From Leptolyngbya sp. NIES-2104 (lineage in GTDB: Bacteria; Cyanobacteriota; Cyanobacteriia; Leptolyngbyales; Leptolyngbyaceae), in the NCBI RefSeq assembly GCF_001485215.1, contig NZ_BBWW01000001.1, forward strand, positions 4,836,001-4,900,000: 64,000 nucleotides of DNA. The letters are read 5' to 3'. The notes beneath the pieces were generated by a model. It saw only the letters and a program-made list of their open reading frames with translations. It was not told the origin of the DNA and ran no database searches. Shown one piece after another: positions 16,343 to 25,065 of this stretch (positions are counted from its first letter, which is position 1; the number at the start of each line of letters is the position of its first letter). Made by a program: the position numbers and the translations under genes.

Positions 16343-17605
16343 ATGGCTATCTCAGGTCAGCGTCCTCGGATCGCATTAATTTCAGTACATGGTGATCCCG
16401 CGATCGAAATCGGTAAGGAAGAAGCGGGCGGACAGAATGTGTATGTGCGTCATGTGGGTGAAGCGCTCTCGCGTCAAGGCTGGCAAGTGGATATGTTCAC
16501 TCGCAAAGCTGATGTAGATTTGCCTGAGATAGTTCAACATACGCCAAATTGCCGCACGATTCGCTTAGTTGCAGGACCTCAAGAATTTATTCCACGCGAT
16601 GATTTGTTCGGATACTTGCCTGAGTTTGTCAAAAATTTCCAACAGTTCCAAGCGGAATTAGGCCATCAATATCCGTTAGTGCATACCAATTATTGGATGT
16701 CGTCTTGGGTCGGAATGACGTTGAAAAAGCTCCAAGGCTGCAAGCAAATTCATACTTATCACTCATTAGGGGCGGTTAAATATCAAGCGGTTTCTGCAAT
16801 TCCAATGATTGCAAAAACGAGACTGGCAACTGAAAAACTATGTTTAGAAACAGCAGAACGGATTGTCGCTACCAGTCCTCAAGAACAGGAACATATGCGA
16901 TCGCTGGTTTCCCAATACGGCAACATTGATATCATTCCTTGCGGCACAGACATTGAGCGATTTGGCAGAGTTTCTCGTGCGGAAGCTCGTCAAGCTTTGG
17001 GATTGGATCAAGATGCAAAAATCGTGCTGTATGTCGGACGGTTCGATCGACGAAAAGGAATCGAAACGACTGTCCGCGCTGTGGGGCAATTAAAACACGA
17101 GAATTTGAAGCTGATTATCGGTGGCGGTAGTCGTCCGGGGCACAGTGATGGAATGGAGCGCGATCGCATCGAAGGCATCGTGAACGAATTAGGATTACAA
17201 GACATCACGCTGTTCCCTGGTCGGTTAGGACTGGAAGATCTGCACTTGTACTACGCAGCCGCAGATGTTTGTACTGTACCAAGCCACTATGAGCCGTTTG
17301 GACTCGTCGCGATCGAAGCAATGGCAAGTGGAACTCCGGTTGTCGCTTCAGATGTCGGTGGCTTGCAGTTTACGGTGATTCCTGAAGTGACTGGATTGTT
17401 GGCTCCACCGAAGGATGAGGATGCGTTTGCGATCGCGATCGACCGAATTTTGGCAGATTCAGCGTATCGCGATCAATTGGGGCAAGCGGGACGCGATCGA
17501 GTCGAAGAGATGTTTAGCTGGGATGGAGTCGCTTCTCAGCTAGGTAAGCTGTATCAGCAAGTCTTGAAAGTGCAGACAAAAGCGCCTGCTGCTGTGAGTG
17601 CGTAG
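16343..17605 (+). CDS. Family 4 glycosyltransferase (GT-B fold)
   Basis: A 420-residue retaining glycosyltransferase. The start has the nucleotide-sugar GT-B loop (EEAGGQNVYVRHVGEALSRQGW) found in sucrose-phosphate-synthase-like and MshA-like enzymes. HTNYWMSS and HTYHSLG lie near the inter-domain cleft. The C-terminal domain has YVGRFDRRKGIETTVRA and the EPFGLVAIEAMASGTPVVAS E-x7-E motif. The acceptor is not determinable from sequence. It stands alone and has its own hairpin terminator. Confidence 0.85.
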   Translation: MAISGQRPRIALISVHGDPAIEIGKEEAGGQNVYVRHVGEALSRQGWQVDMFTRKADVDLPEIVQHTPNCRTIRLVAGPQEFIPRDDLFGYLPEFVKNFQQFQAELGHQYPLVHTNYWMSSWVGMTLKKLQGCKQIHTYHSLGAVKYQAVSAIPMIAKTRLATEKLCLETAERIVATSPQEQEHMRSLVSQYGNIDIIPCGTDIERFGRVSRAEARQALGLDQDAKIVLYVGRFDRRKGIETTVRAVGQLKHENLKLIIGGGSRPGHSDGMERDRIEGIVNELGLQDITLFPGRLGLEDLHLYYAAADVCTVPSHYEPFGLVAIEAMASGTPVVASDVGGLQFTVIPEVTGLLAPPKDEDAFAIAIDRILADSAYRDQLGQAGRDRVEEMFSWDGVASQLGKLYQQVLKVQTKAPAAVSA

Positions 17606-17629
17606 TCACTAAATCGCTTCAAACATTGG

Positions 17630-17658
17630 AAACTCTAACCTTGAAAAGTTGGAGTTTT
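17630..17658 (+). terminator. Probable terminator after the GT4 gene
   Basis: AAACTCTAAC pairs with GTTGGAGTTT (one G-U pair) around CTTGAAAA, with TTTTC following. It sits 24 bases after the stop and also lies just before the 3' end of the opposing HEPN gene. Confidence 0.6.
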
Positions 17659-17664
17659 CAGCGT

Positions 17665-18021
17665 TTATAGCTCATCTGGTACTGGAGGGATCAATTGCTC
17701 TAGCTGAATCAATAGGGGCGGCAGTTCTACATGAATAATTGCCCACAATCTTTCTTGATCGACCTCATCGTATCGATGAATCACAATACTGCGTAAACCG
17801 ACAATTTGCTGCCAGTTGATTTGTGGATGAGCTTGTCGAAATTCATTAGAAAGCCTCCGGGTTGCTTCTCCCAAAATTTCAAATTGCCGCTCTACTGCGC
17901 TGATGAACAGGACGCTGCTGAAGTATTCTTCGGGAGTTAGATTTTCGGTAAAGGATTGAATATGGCGAATTGCCTGAGCCATGTCCCAAACTGATGCGAT
18001 ATCACGATTCCCTGATGGCAT
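17665..18021 (-). CDS. HepT-like HEPN ribonuclease toxin (DUF86)
   Basis: A 118-residue all-helical HEPN protein. The RX4HXY active-site motif of HepT RNases is seen as RSIVIHRYDEVD. FEILGEATRRLSNEF is the conserved HepT helix. It lies downstream of and overlaps (20 bases) the MNT nucleotidyltransferase gene, the standard order of HEPN/MNT toxin-antitoxin pairs. In characterised pairs the MNT partner neutralises HepT by modifying it near the active-site tyrosine. Confidence 0.88.
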   Translation of the reverse strand: MPSGNRDIASVWDMAQAIRHIQSFTENLTPEEYFSSVLFISAVERQFEILGEATRRLSNEFRQAHPQINWQQIVGLRSIVIHRYDEVDQERLWAIIHVELPPLLIQLEQLIPPVPDEL

Positions 18022-18340
18022 AAATCACTTGTTGAGTTTTCAAAATTTCATGTCGTCTGAACGGATTTTTCAGATATTGCTTATGAACAAGATCAACATC
18101 ACGTTTAAATAAAGCTTCAATTTCCTCCTGCATCTTGATGTAGCTATTCAGAGTCAAATCACGATCGAGCGCAAAGGTGACTAAAACATCAATATCGCTG
18201 TCTGGACGAAAATCGTCGCGCAGCACTGAACCGAATAGCGCGAACTCGGTAATTTTCCAGCGATCGCAATACTCAGCAATCTGCTCCGGAGTTGCTTTAA
18301 TGCGATCGCTGATCCAATCCTGCAATTTGACCTTTGACAT
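18002..18340 (-). CDS. MNT-family minimal nucleotidyltransferase antitoxin
   Basis: A 112-residue protein with the nucleotidyltransferase signature FGSVLRDDFRPDSDIDVLV: GS, the paired aspartates and a third acidic residue in KRDVDLV. It has the size of MntA-type antitoxins, which add AMP groups to their HEPN partner. The gene precedes and overlaps the HEPN gene. Confidence 0.88.
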   Translation of the reverse strand: MSKVKLQDWISDRIKATPEQIAEYCDRWKITEFALFGSVLRDDFRPDSDIDVLVTFALDRDLTLNSYIKMQEEIEALFKRDVDLVHKQYLKNPFRRHEILKTQQVIYAIRES

Positions 18341-18425
18341 CGCCTTGTCTATTCGTGAATGTATAGTTCATCTCTATCCATTTTAGAAGTTTAAGAAGAA
18401 TTATGATGCTCTAAAATGCTTTGGT

Positions 18426-18791
18426 TCAAATCGATGAAACGTGAGCAGCAACCACTCGCCAGCCGTCCGAAGTTCGCATCCAAGTTTGGCTTTGTCTTCC
18501 AGTTTTGTTTGCTCGTACAAATTCTGTATTCGCTGTAGCAAAATCTCGCCCGTAAGTGGTGATTACTGTATTTTTCAAAATCCGATCGAGTCCAATCGCC
18601 GATCGACTGGCGCGAAATTTTACGATCGCGTCATATCCATATAAATTCTCAGTCGCGCCATATCGAATCGTGTGCGGACTCTGCCAAAAAAGCTGATCCA
18701 ACACCGCAACATCATTACTTATTAACGCTTTCTCATATTGTTCAAACACAGCGATCACTTCTGCTAATACTTCAGGAAGATTGATTTCCAT
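18426..18791 (-). CDS. HpxZ/AtzH-like NTF2-fold protein
   Basis: A 121-residue single-domain NTF2-like protein. The features are typical of the HpxZ/AtzH group (DUF3225): an N-terminal helix ending [22 protein letters not shown]-like, [19 protein letters not shown], then the strands [14 protein letters not shown] and [20 protein letters not shown]. In HpxZ the family is tied to oxalurate catabolism, but no pathway genes are adjacent, so the substrate is open. Confidence 0.75.
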   Translation of the reverse strand: MEINLPEVLAEVIAVFEQYEKALISNDVAVLDQLFWQSPHTIRYGATENLYGYDAIVKFRASRSAIGLDRILKNTVITTYGRDFATANTEFVRANKTGRQSQTWMRTSDGWRVVAAHVSSI

Positions 18792-18891
18792 AGCCTTTTC
18801 TTCTCAACCTTAAAGACTATACTCTCCTGTAGATTTCAAACGACGTGAAATTCGATACGGTTTAACTCATTAGAATCCGTTAATTGAAATT

Positions 18892-19977
18892 ATGAATTTA
18901 GCTGTCGAAGAGCTTCCGATTGAAATTCCATCTGATCCGATCGAGTCGGCTGAAGCGGTCGGGTTGCAGTATGTTTCCGATGAAATGCCGGGAATTCAAC
19001 GAAAGCGATCGGGCAAAAGTTTTCTCTATTTTGCGCCAAATGGCGATCGGATTAAAGACGAAAAAACCATTCAACGAATTAATTCTCTTGCGATTCCGCC
19101 TGCTTATCAGAAGGTGTGGATTTGTCCGCTAGAGAATGGACATTTGCAGGCGACTGGACGAGACGCGAAAGGAAGAAAACAATATCGCTATCATCCACTT
19201 TGGCGATCAATGCGGGATCAAACGAAATTCTCTCGAATGATCGCGTTTAGTCAAGCATTACCTGAGATTCGCCGTCGCATCGAGCATGATTTAGCGCTAC
19301 CTGGATTGCCAAAGCAAAAAGTGTTAGCGACGATTTTAAAACTCATGGAATTGACGCGAATTCGAGTCGGAAACGAAGAATACGCGAAAACGAATGACTC
19401 TTACGGCTTGACAACGTTGCACGACGACCATGTGAATGTTTCTGGCTCAAAAGTTCACTTTGAATTTCGGGGAAAAAGCGGAGTTGATCACGCGATCGAC
19501 ATCAAAGATAAACAACTTGCAAAGATCGTAAAGCGCTGTCAGGACCTTCCAGGACAAGAGCTTTTTCAATATTTAGATGAGAACAAACAACCGCAAGATA
19601 TTAAGTCAAACGATGTTAATGATTACCTAAAAGAAATCACTGAACAAGACTTCACCGCAAAAGACTTTCGCACATGGTCAGGTACAGTTTTAGCCGCATC
19701 TCATCTAGCAGAGATTGGAAAATTCACGTCTCAAACTGCTGCGAAGAAAAATGTCACTCAAGCGGTTAAAACAGTTTCATCTTATCTAGGAAATCGTCCT
19801 GCGACTTGCAAAAAATATTACATTCACCCGAATGTTTTAGAAGCCTATCTTGATGAATCGCTACACGACATTGCAGAAAAACATAGCTCGATCGTGATCG
19901 ATGACTGCCATGCGCTCCGAGTCGAGGAACTGATCGTCGTCGCTCTATTGACTGAAACCGCAGACGATTCCAACTAA
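18892..19977 (+). CDS. Type IB DNA topoisomerase
   Basis: A 361-residue poxvirus/eukaryote-type topoisomerase that relaxes supercoils through a 3'-phosphotyrosine. The catalytic set is visible: LTRIRVGNEEYAK (first Arg), the lysine in the beta-hairpin VHFEFRGKSG, RTWSGTVLAASHL (second Arg and adjacent His-containing helix) and CKKYYIHP with probable nucleophile Tyr310. The N-terminal domain runs to about residue 110. This enzyme type is scattered in bacteria and was probably spread by lateral transfer. No linked genes suggest a special role. Confidence 0.88.
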   Translation: MNLAVEELPIEIPSDPIESAEAVGLQYVSDEMPGIQRKRSGKSFLYFAPNGDRIKDEKTIQRINSLAIPPAYQKVWICPLENGHLQATGRDAKGRKQYRYHPLWRSMRDQTKFSRMIAFSQALPEIRRRIEHDLALPGLPKQKVLATILKLMELTRIRVGNEEYAKTNDSYGLTTLHDDHVNVSGSKVHFEFRGKSGVDHAIDIKDKQLAKIVKRCQDLPGQELFQYLDENKQPQDIKSNDVNDYLKEITEQDFTAKDFRTWSGTVLAASHLAEIGKFTSQTAAKKNVTQAVKTVSSYLGNRPATCKKYYIHPNVLEAYLDESLHDIAEKHSSIVIDDCHALRVEELIVVALLTETADDSN

Positions 19978-20050
19978 AACTCGATCGATTGAAACCCCAG
20001 AGTCACGGTAAAGTAGGAAAGGTTTTATTAAGAAGCATTACATCGGGTTC

Positions 20051-21244
20051 ATGGATTTGCGATTTCTGGACAATCAGCTACTCGTTCAATGCCTCCTCGG
20101 AATCTCTGCGATCGTCTTAGCAGAACTGATACGGGACGCTTATCACCTTGCCGGACACTACTGGCAACCCTTGAGAAAATTCCATAATCTGCACCACAAA
20201 GCGTATCGCCCCGATTTGACGATCGCGAATTTAGAAACGTATCAACGAGCGCAGCTTTACAATGATGTTCCAGAAGCGATGGCGATGTTTAGTGCGACCA
20301 CGCTAATGGCAGGACTCACTCAAATGCCGGGATTCTGGCTTGGATCGCTCTATTCGCTGGTGTTTCTGATTCCTGCACTGGCGCGATCGCAAGGTCTGTT
20401 ACTGCAAACCGATGTCACGCACAAACAGGGTGATTTAGTCGATTTGCCCAAACCCTGGATTGTGAATCGCACTTATCACTGGCGACATCATTTCGATGAG
20501 CCGAACGCTTACTTCTGCGGTCATTTTACGATCGTCGATAAAATGCTAGGAACCAGTTTGTCGCTCAAAGATAAGACGGTGGCGATTACGGGCGCGTCGG
20601 GTGCGCTCGGTCAGGCGTTAGTGGCAGAGTTGACCAAACAAGGCGCGAGAGTGGTAGCACTAACGACCCGCGATGATGCCCAATTTGGGTCTAAGGTCGA
20701 GGTGTTACAGTGGCGAATTGGAGCCGAGGAAGAACTGCGATCGCGCCTTCAGAAAGTCGATATTTTTATCCTTAATCATGGCGTGAATGTGTACGGCGAT
20801 CGTTCTCCTGAAGCCATTCAAAAATCTTATGAAGTGAATACATTTTCGACTTGGAAACTAGCGGAACTGTTCTTAGAAACGGTGACCGAATCTTCGCACA
20901 AAGCACTTAAAGAACTTTGGATTAATACCTCAGAAGCAGAAGTTAATCCTGCATTTAGTCCACTGTATGAACTTTCAAAACGGACGCTAGGCGATCTCAT
21001 TACGATGCGTCGATTGGATGCGCCTTGTATTATTCGGAAGTTGATTCTGGGTCCCTTTAAGAGCCAGTTGAATCCTTACGGGGTGATGTCTGCACCGGGA
21101 GTGGCTTGGGCGATCGTATCTCTTGCAAGACGCGATTTTCGTGACATTATTGTGACGATTAATCCGATTACGTATGCCCTGTTTCCGATTAAAGAGGCGT
21201 TGCAATCCTTGTATTTTCGGATGTTTACTCGATCGAGTTCCTGA
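20051..21244 (+). CDS. Sterol desaturase-short-chain dehydrogenase fusion
   Basis: A 397-residue two-domain protein. Residues 1-180 are membrane-associated with His boxes of fatty acid hydroxylase/sterol desaturase enzymes (HLAGH, HNLHH, HWRHHF) that bind a di-iron centre. Residues from about 178 are a short-chain dehydrogenase: TGASGALGQAL cofactor loop, ILNHGVN, and an active-site region with YELSK. This fusion occurs in cyanobacteria; the substrate is unknown but may be a lipid or carotenoid-like molecule. It ends at a bidirectional terminator shared with chlG. Confidence 0.85.
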   Translation: MDLRFLDNQLLVQCLLGISAIVLAELIRDAYHLAGHYWQPLRKFHNLHHKAYRPDLTIANLETYQRAQLYNDVPEAMAMFSATTLMAGLTQMPGFWLGSLYSLVFLIPALARSQGLLLQTDVTHKQGDLVDLPKPWIVNRTYHWRHHFDEPNAYFCGHFTIVDKMLGTSLSLKDKTVAITGASGALGQALVAELTKQGARVVALTTRDDAQFGSKVEVLQWRIGAEEELRSRLQKVDIFILNHGVNVYGDRSPEAIQKSYEVNTFSTWKLAELFLETVTESSHKALKELWINTSEAEVNPAFSPLYELSKRTLGDLITMRRLDAPCIIRKLILGPFKSQLNPYGVMSAPGVAWAIVSLARRDFRDIIVTINPITYALFPIKEALQSLYFRMFTRSSS

Positions 21245-21249
21245 CAAAA

Positions 21250-21273
21250 AAGCCCTCAGAATTCTGAGGGCTT
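21250..21273. terminator. Bidirectional rho-independent terminator
   Basis: AAGCCCTCAGAATTCTGAGGGCTT is a perfect 24-base palindrome with A-rich sequence before and AAAAGTTTTT after it. It serves the converging desaturase-SDR and chlG genes. Confidence 0.88.
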
Positions 21274-21299
21274 AAAAGTTTTTCAATTTCAAAAAAACT

Positions 21300-22292
21300 C
21301 TACACACCTGCATGTCCGAGTGCCAGAGCAGTTACGAGCATTCCAAATACCAAGAACGGTTGGGCACTCGCTTGATACTTAACATCGTTTTGAATGGGGT
21401 TACGCAGAAAATACATATCCTGAAATGTAATCTGCGGAATAATCAACAAAATCAGCAACGTTGCATAGAGATTTTGTCCGATCGACATCAAATAAGCCGC
21501 AACGCCCCCCTGAAAGACATCAATCATCGCAACACAAATCCAAGCCGCTGTGGAAACTCCAAAGATGACAGGCAAAGATTTCAAGCCCAATGCTCGATCG
21601 CCTTCCACGCTCTTAAAGTCATTGACGATCGCAATTCCCAATCCGGAGAAACTATAGAACAGCGTCAATAAAATAATCGTTGGGGTCAATTCCCCAAACA
21701 GCGCATGACCCGTCCACCAAGGAATCGCGATATAGCTTGCACCGAGCGCATAACAGCCCAGCCAACCGTTCTGTTTCAGCTTCAGAGGCGGCGCAGAGTA
21801 GATGTAAGACAGGAATGAACCGACGATCGCTAACACGGTAATCGTCGGAAACTCATGACCCGCCCAGCGATCGAGCACATACGCTAATCCAATTCCACTC
21901 AGGAGCAGCAGCCAAATCTGTACCACTACTTGCGGTAAGGAAATTGCACCAGAAGGAATCGGGCGATAAGGTTCATTGATTGCGTCGATTTCTCGATCGT
22001 AGTAATCGTTCAGAATCTGCGTATAACCCGTCAGCAAGGGACCCGCCAACAGCATACAGGCTGCCGATTTTAGCACATCCTCTAAAGCCCAGTGATAGTT
22101 ACCCGATGAAGCCGCACCGCATAAAATTCCCCACATCAGCGGAATCCAGGTAATCGGCTTCATCAGTTGTAGGCGAATCTTCCAAATCGAGGATTCCTTC
22201 ACGTCAGCCCCTTTCATACCGAGAAGCTGACGAGTTTTGGCAGAACGGTTTTCTGCTTCGGAGTTCGTTGTGAGGTCAGGAGAATCTGTCAT
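21300..22292 (-). CDS. chlG: Chlorophyll synthase
   Basis: A 330-residue UbiA-type prenyltransferase that esterifies chlorophyllide with phytyl or geranylgeranyl diphosphate in the thylakoid. About eight to nine membrane helices are present. The first prenyl-binding motif is NDYYDREIDAINEPYRPIPSG and the second is NDFKSVEGDRALGLKSLPV, both nearly identical to known ChlG. An N-terminal soluble extension of about 45 residues precedes the first helix. The gene lies 7 bases after the Get3d gene, so the two are probably cotranscribed. Confidence 0.95.
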   Translation of the reverse strand: MTDSPDLTTNSEAENRSAKTRQLLGMKGADVKESSIWKIRLQLMKPITWIPLMWGILCGAASSGNYHWALEDVLKSAACMLLAGPLLTGYTQILNDYYDREIDAINEPYRPIPSGAISLPQVVVQIWLLLLSGIGLAYVLDRWAGHEFPTITVLAIVGSFLSYIYSAPPLKLKQNGWLGCYALGASYIAIPWWTGHALFGELTPTIILLTLFYSFSGLGIAIVNDFKSVEGDRALGLKSLPVIFGVSTAAWICVAMIDVFQGGVAAYLMSIGQNLYATLLILLIIPQITFQDMYFLRNPIQNDVKYQASAQPFLVFGMLVTALALGHAGV

Positions 22293-22299
22293 AAACCTG

Positions 22300-23397
22300 T
22301 TAAAAAGAAATAATGAGATAGCCGTCTTGGAATTTTGCGCCGGTCACAGGTTGTCCCCGCAGTGCCGCAGGTAAGTCGATGTTTCGTCGCTGATCGCCCG
22401 CTTCGATCGTGATTTCAGTTCCGTATTGGGTGAGCTTGACTTGCTTTTTATCAAATCCTGGCAAGAACAAGCTGACTTTTCTTTCAGCTACGTTGATCGC
22501 GATCGGGCGAGGCGCTTCAGTGGTTCGATCGAAGTCTGGCAGGGCATCGATCATCGGTTGCCAATCGTTCACAGGCTGAGTCGGAATCGTAGAAACGCTT
22601 AACGGTTGGAACGTTTCATCTAATCCAGCCGCATCCGTCGATCGATTCAAAATTACGCCCGCTACGGTTAATCCGACTTGTTGAGCGCTGCCCCAAAGAA
22701 ATTTCGCGGATGCGATCGCGCTTTCATCCTCAGTGGTGACTAAATAAGCCGCCATCTGTTTCGGATCGTTGACCGCTCGTTTACCTTGTTCTAACAAGTC
22801 ATTCACTTGTCCAGTCGGTTGAGCGAAGTTATCTCCAGCAAAATTCACATTGTTGAACACTGCCGCCGCCACAGGTTGAATGAATGGCGAAATCGTTTTG
22901 CCTAAATCCGAATCGATGAACAATTGACGGAAGCGACGAATATACCAGCTTGCGACTTCAGCCGTTCCGATCATTCGCAGCGTGTTTTGATCGCCTGTTC
23001 CATCGTAGACGATCGCATCATAGCGATTACTCTGATTGAATTCCCGCAGTGCATTCAACGCCAGTAATTGATCCAATCCTGGAAAAATGCCCAATTCCTG
23101 ACCGAACACATTCTTGAAAAAGGGAGTCCGGAGATATTGCGCCTCCAGCTTTTTCACCTCATCCCAACTGCGCTCTAGTAGCGTGGTCGTCTGTAGCTGA
23201 GCTGCGCTTAAATTGGGCGCGATCTCTTGTGGATCAACTCCGACCGAAGTTCCTAATACCAAATCGAACGCTGGACTTGAATCCTGTCCAACGAGCAACA
23301 CCCGCTTACCCTGGCTTGCCAACTTTTTCGCGGCTGCGATCGCGATCGTGGTTCGTCCAGTGCCGCCTTTACCCAGAAACGTCAATATAAAAGCCAT
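22300..23397 (-). CDS. get3d: Get3d-type ArsA/Get3 ATPase with C-terminal HSP20-like domain
   Basis: A 365-residue P-loop ATPase of the ArsA/Get3 superfamily. The deviant Walker motif is FLGKGGTGRTT (residues 8-17): the signature lysine is present but the usual P-loop lysine is arginine (Arg15). A long helical region follows. The last 75 residues form an alpha-crystallin/HSP20-like beta domain (VSLFLPGFDKKQVKL...NIDLPAAL). This is the layout of Get3d from photosynthetic organisms, whose client is not established. An upstream ATG at 23442 exists, but MAFILTF at 23397 is the conserved start. It is linked to chlG. Confidence 0.85.
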   Translation of the reverse strand: MAFILTFLGKGGTGRTTIAIAAAKKLASQGKRVLLVGQDSSPAFDLVLGTSVGVDPQEIAPNLSAAQLQTTTLLERSWDEVKKLEAQYLRTPFFKNVFGQELGIFPGLDQLLALNALREFNQSNRYDAIVYDGTGDQNTLRMIGTAEVASWYIRRFRQLFIDSDLGKTISPFIQPVAAAVFNNVNFAGDNFAQPTGQVNDLLEQGKRAVNDPKQMAAYLVTTEDESAIASAKFLWGSAQQVGLTVAGVILNRSTDAAGLDETFQPLSVSTIPTQPVNDWQPMIDALPDFDRTTEAPRPIAINVAERKVSLFLPGFDKKQVKLTQYGTEITIEAGDQRRNIDLPAALRGQPVTGAKFQDGYLIISF

Positions 23398-23491
23398 ATC
23401 CAATATCTGATCAATTGAGGGAGTCAGAACGCGACAAATCAAGAACGAATCCTTGATTCTCGAATCCTCACTCCCCTATGGTATCGACCGA

Positions 23492-23686
23492 TTAGTCGTA
23501 CTGTTCGAGTTCGTCTTCAAAAAACCAAGTTGAATACTTGTCATCAAACTGAACGAGCATTCCGATCCCCTTACCGTCAACCACTTTGAATTGACGCACC
23601 ACGCCGACCGCACCGAGCTTTTTAATCACTTCTTGAGACACACGATCGCGCAACCGACGAACGCGAACTTTTTGACCGATTTCCAT
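23492..23686 (-). CDS. petP: Cytochrome b6f regulatory subunit PetP (DUF2862)
   Basis: A 64-residue soluble SH3-like protein: MEIGQKVRVRRLRDRVSQ, then VGVVRQFKVVDGKGIGMLVQF and TWFFEDELE. This matches PetP, a small peripheral subunit of the cyanobacterial b6f complex that affects linear electron flow. In-frame ATGs exist at 23746 and 23692; the start at 23686 gives the usual protein. It lies upstream of get3d and chlG on the same strand, within about 95 bases of the first, and may head that photosynthesis operon. Confidence 0.8.
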   Translation of the reverse strand: MEIGQKVRVRRLRDRVSQEVIKKLGAVGVVRQFKVVDGKGIGMLVQFDDKYSTWFFEDELEQYD

Positions 23687-23770
23687 TACCATTTCTGCTA
23701 CTTGACCATCCTGAAGTGTACCAGAATGTTGCAGCGTATTAAGCACACGTCAAGCTAGAACACCGCGATC

Positions 23771-23801
23771 GAGGGGTGATCCCCCGCATGGGTCAGCCCT
23801 C
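23771..23801. repeat. Hairpin in the petP upstream region
   Basis: GAGGG...CCCTC with an inner TGA-CCC/GGG-TCA pairing forms an imperfect hairpin about 85 bases from the petP start. It lies between two divergent genes and could affect either. Its role is unknown. Confidence 0.3.
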
Positions 23802-23992
23802 AATCGAACTGTCAAGTGTAAGAACACGATGAAATTCAAAGGCTGACTGTCACCGGATTGTTAGGACTTCTGAACGCAAATCGGGGAACGTTAGGGCAAG
23901 CTACAAGAGTAACGATGGAAGTACAGAAATTTGAAGCTTCCTTGATCACCTGCCTAAATTAGCCCTGAACTGGATCAGCGTGAGGCATCACC

Positions 23993-24733
23993 ATGTCGGT
24001 TGACATTAAATCTTTTTTAAGTTCTCCTCTCAAGGTTGGGGCTTGTCTCACCGCAACCGTCACCCTAGTTGGCACTGTGTACGCGCTGACGTATCCTCGA
24101 TCGATGGTCAAACGTGCAGAGTCGGCTCAGATGGTTCAAGCAAACCGCTGTACGACGGTGGTGTTCGACGACAAACCCCCGCTGAATGTGCGACAAAGCC
24201 CGATCGAGCAACCGGGTAACGTTGTTGCCTCACTGAATAACGGCGAAGTGCTGACCGTGGTTGCAGAACAAGACGGTTGGCTGAGAATCAGTGCTCCGAC
24301 CGTGGGCTGGGTCTATGAGAAATTGACGCGAAAAACCTGTGACAGTGATCCACCTGCGGCAACGCTGGTTCGGAGACGAATTAATGATCCCGTGTTGGCG
24401 ACGCTTCCCGATGAGCCAGGAACTCAACTGTATCGAGAGGCAATATCTCAATATCAGAGCGGCAATTTAACCGGTGCGATCGCGTTAATGCGATCGATTT
24501 CAGCCGATAGCGCTGCCTATCGCCATGCCCAAACTGCTTTGAAGACAATGCCTCAAAGCTGGGATCAGGCAGAAACGAAATATGAGACGGCTCGTGCCGC
24601 CGAGAAACAAAGTCGCTGGGGTGAAATTCTCGTCATTGCCACTGATTATCCAGATATTCGGCATTGGCGAGAGAAGTTAGCGCCGATCGTGAAAAAGGCA
24701 ACCCGAATGCACCATTTCACGACGAATAATTAA
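23993..24733 (+). CDS. Membrane-anchored SH3b-domain protein
   Basis: A 246-residue protein. Residues 13-33 are one hydrophobic segment (VGACLTATVTLVGTVYALTY), probably an uncleaved anchor or signal. Residues 50-115 are a bacterial SH3 domain (LNVRQSPIEQPGNVVASLNNGE...DGWLRISAPTVGWVYEKL). The rest is helical and resembles a short TPR-like array (YREAISQYQSGNLTGAIALM; AETKYETARAAEKQSRWGEILVIA). It may bind cell wall peptides outside the membrane. Function not known. Confidence 0.72.
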   Translation: MSVDIKSFLSSPLKVGACLTATVTLVGTVYALTYPRSMVKRAESAQMVQANRCTTVVFDDKPPLNVRQSPIEQPGNVVASLNNGEVLTVVAEQDGWLRISAPTVGWVYEKLTRKTCDSDPPAATLVRRRINDPVLATLPDEPGTQLYREAISQYQSGNLTGAIALMRSISADSAAYRHAQTALKTMPQSWDQAETKYETARAAEKQSRWGEILVIATDYPDIRHWREKLAPIVKKATRMHHFTTNN

Positions 24734-24754
24734 TTCAGAATCAATCTCATTTAG

Positions 24755-24794
24755 ATGTGCCAGTCGTATTTACAGCGGCTGGCACATTGCTTTT
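24755..24794 (+). terminator. Terminator of the SH3b gene, interrupted at its T-tract by a MITE
   Basis: ATGTGCCAG (24755-24763) pairs exactly with CTGGCACAT (24779-24787), followed by TGCTTTTA. MITE copy 3 begins right after this T-tract. Confidence 0.7.
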
Positions 24795-24795
24795 A

Positions 24796-24993
24796 GAGAG
24801 TATTTGAAACGTCTTTGTTTGTTGCAACACCCCGCCCTGAAATGAATTTCGGGCTAACTGTGGAAAGTCTACTGAAGTAGACTGGGAGCCAGTTTCAAGT
24901 CTTAGTCCATTTCTAATGGACTTTCGCCGATTAGCCCGAAATTCTATTTCAGGGCGGGGTGTTGCAACGAACGACACTTCTCAAACATCCCCT
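24796..24993. mobile_element. MITE-like palindromic element, copy 3
   Basis: A 198-bp copy, flanked by TA (24794-24795 and 24994-24995). The terminal repeats are more worn (GAGAGTATTTGAAACGT against AGGGGATGTTTGAGAAGT on the complement). The inner arms are longer than in the other copies: GTTGCAACACCCCGCCCTG pairs exactly with CAGGGCGGGGTGTTGCAAC. The central AGTCTAC and AGTCCAT hairpins match copy 1. Confidence 0.78.
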
Positions 24994-25007
24994 TAACAGC
25001 ATGAGTC

Positions 25008-25040
25008 ACCGTCAATCATTGAACGGGGCGCTTTTTGTCT
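25008..25040 (+). terminator. Possible second terminator downstream of the MITE
   Basis: CCGTCAAT-C-ATTGAACGG forms a short stem with one bulge, followed by GGCGCTTTTTGTC. It may be a leftover part of the region that originally followed the SH3b gene. Confidence 0.35.
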
Positions 25041-25065
25041 TATTTGCTATTCCGCACCAGTTCGT

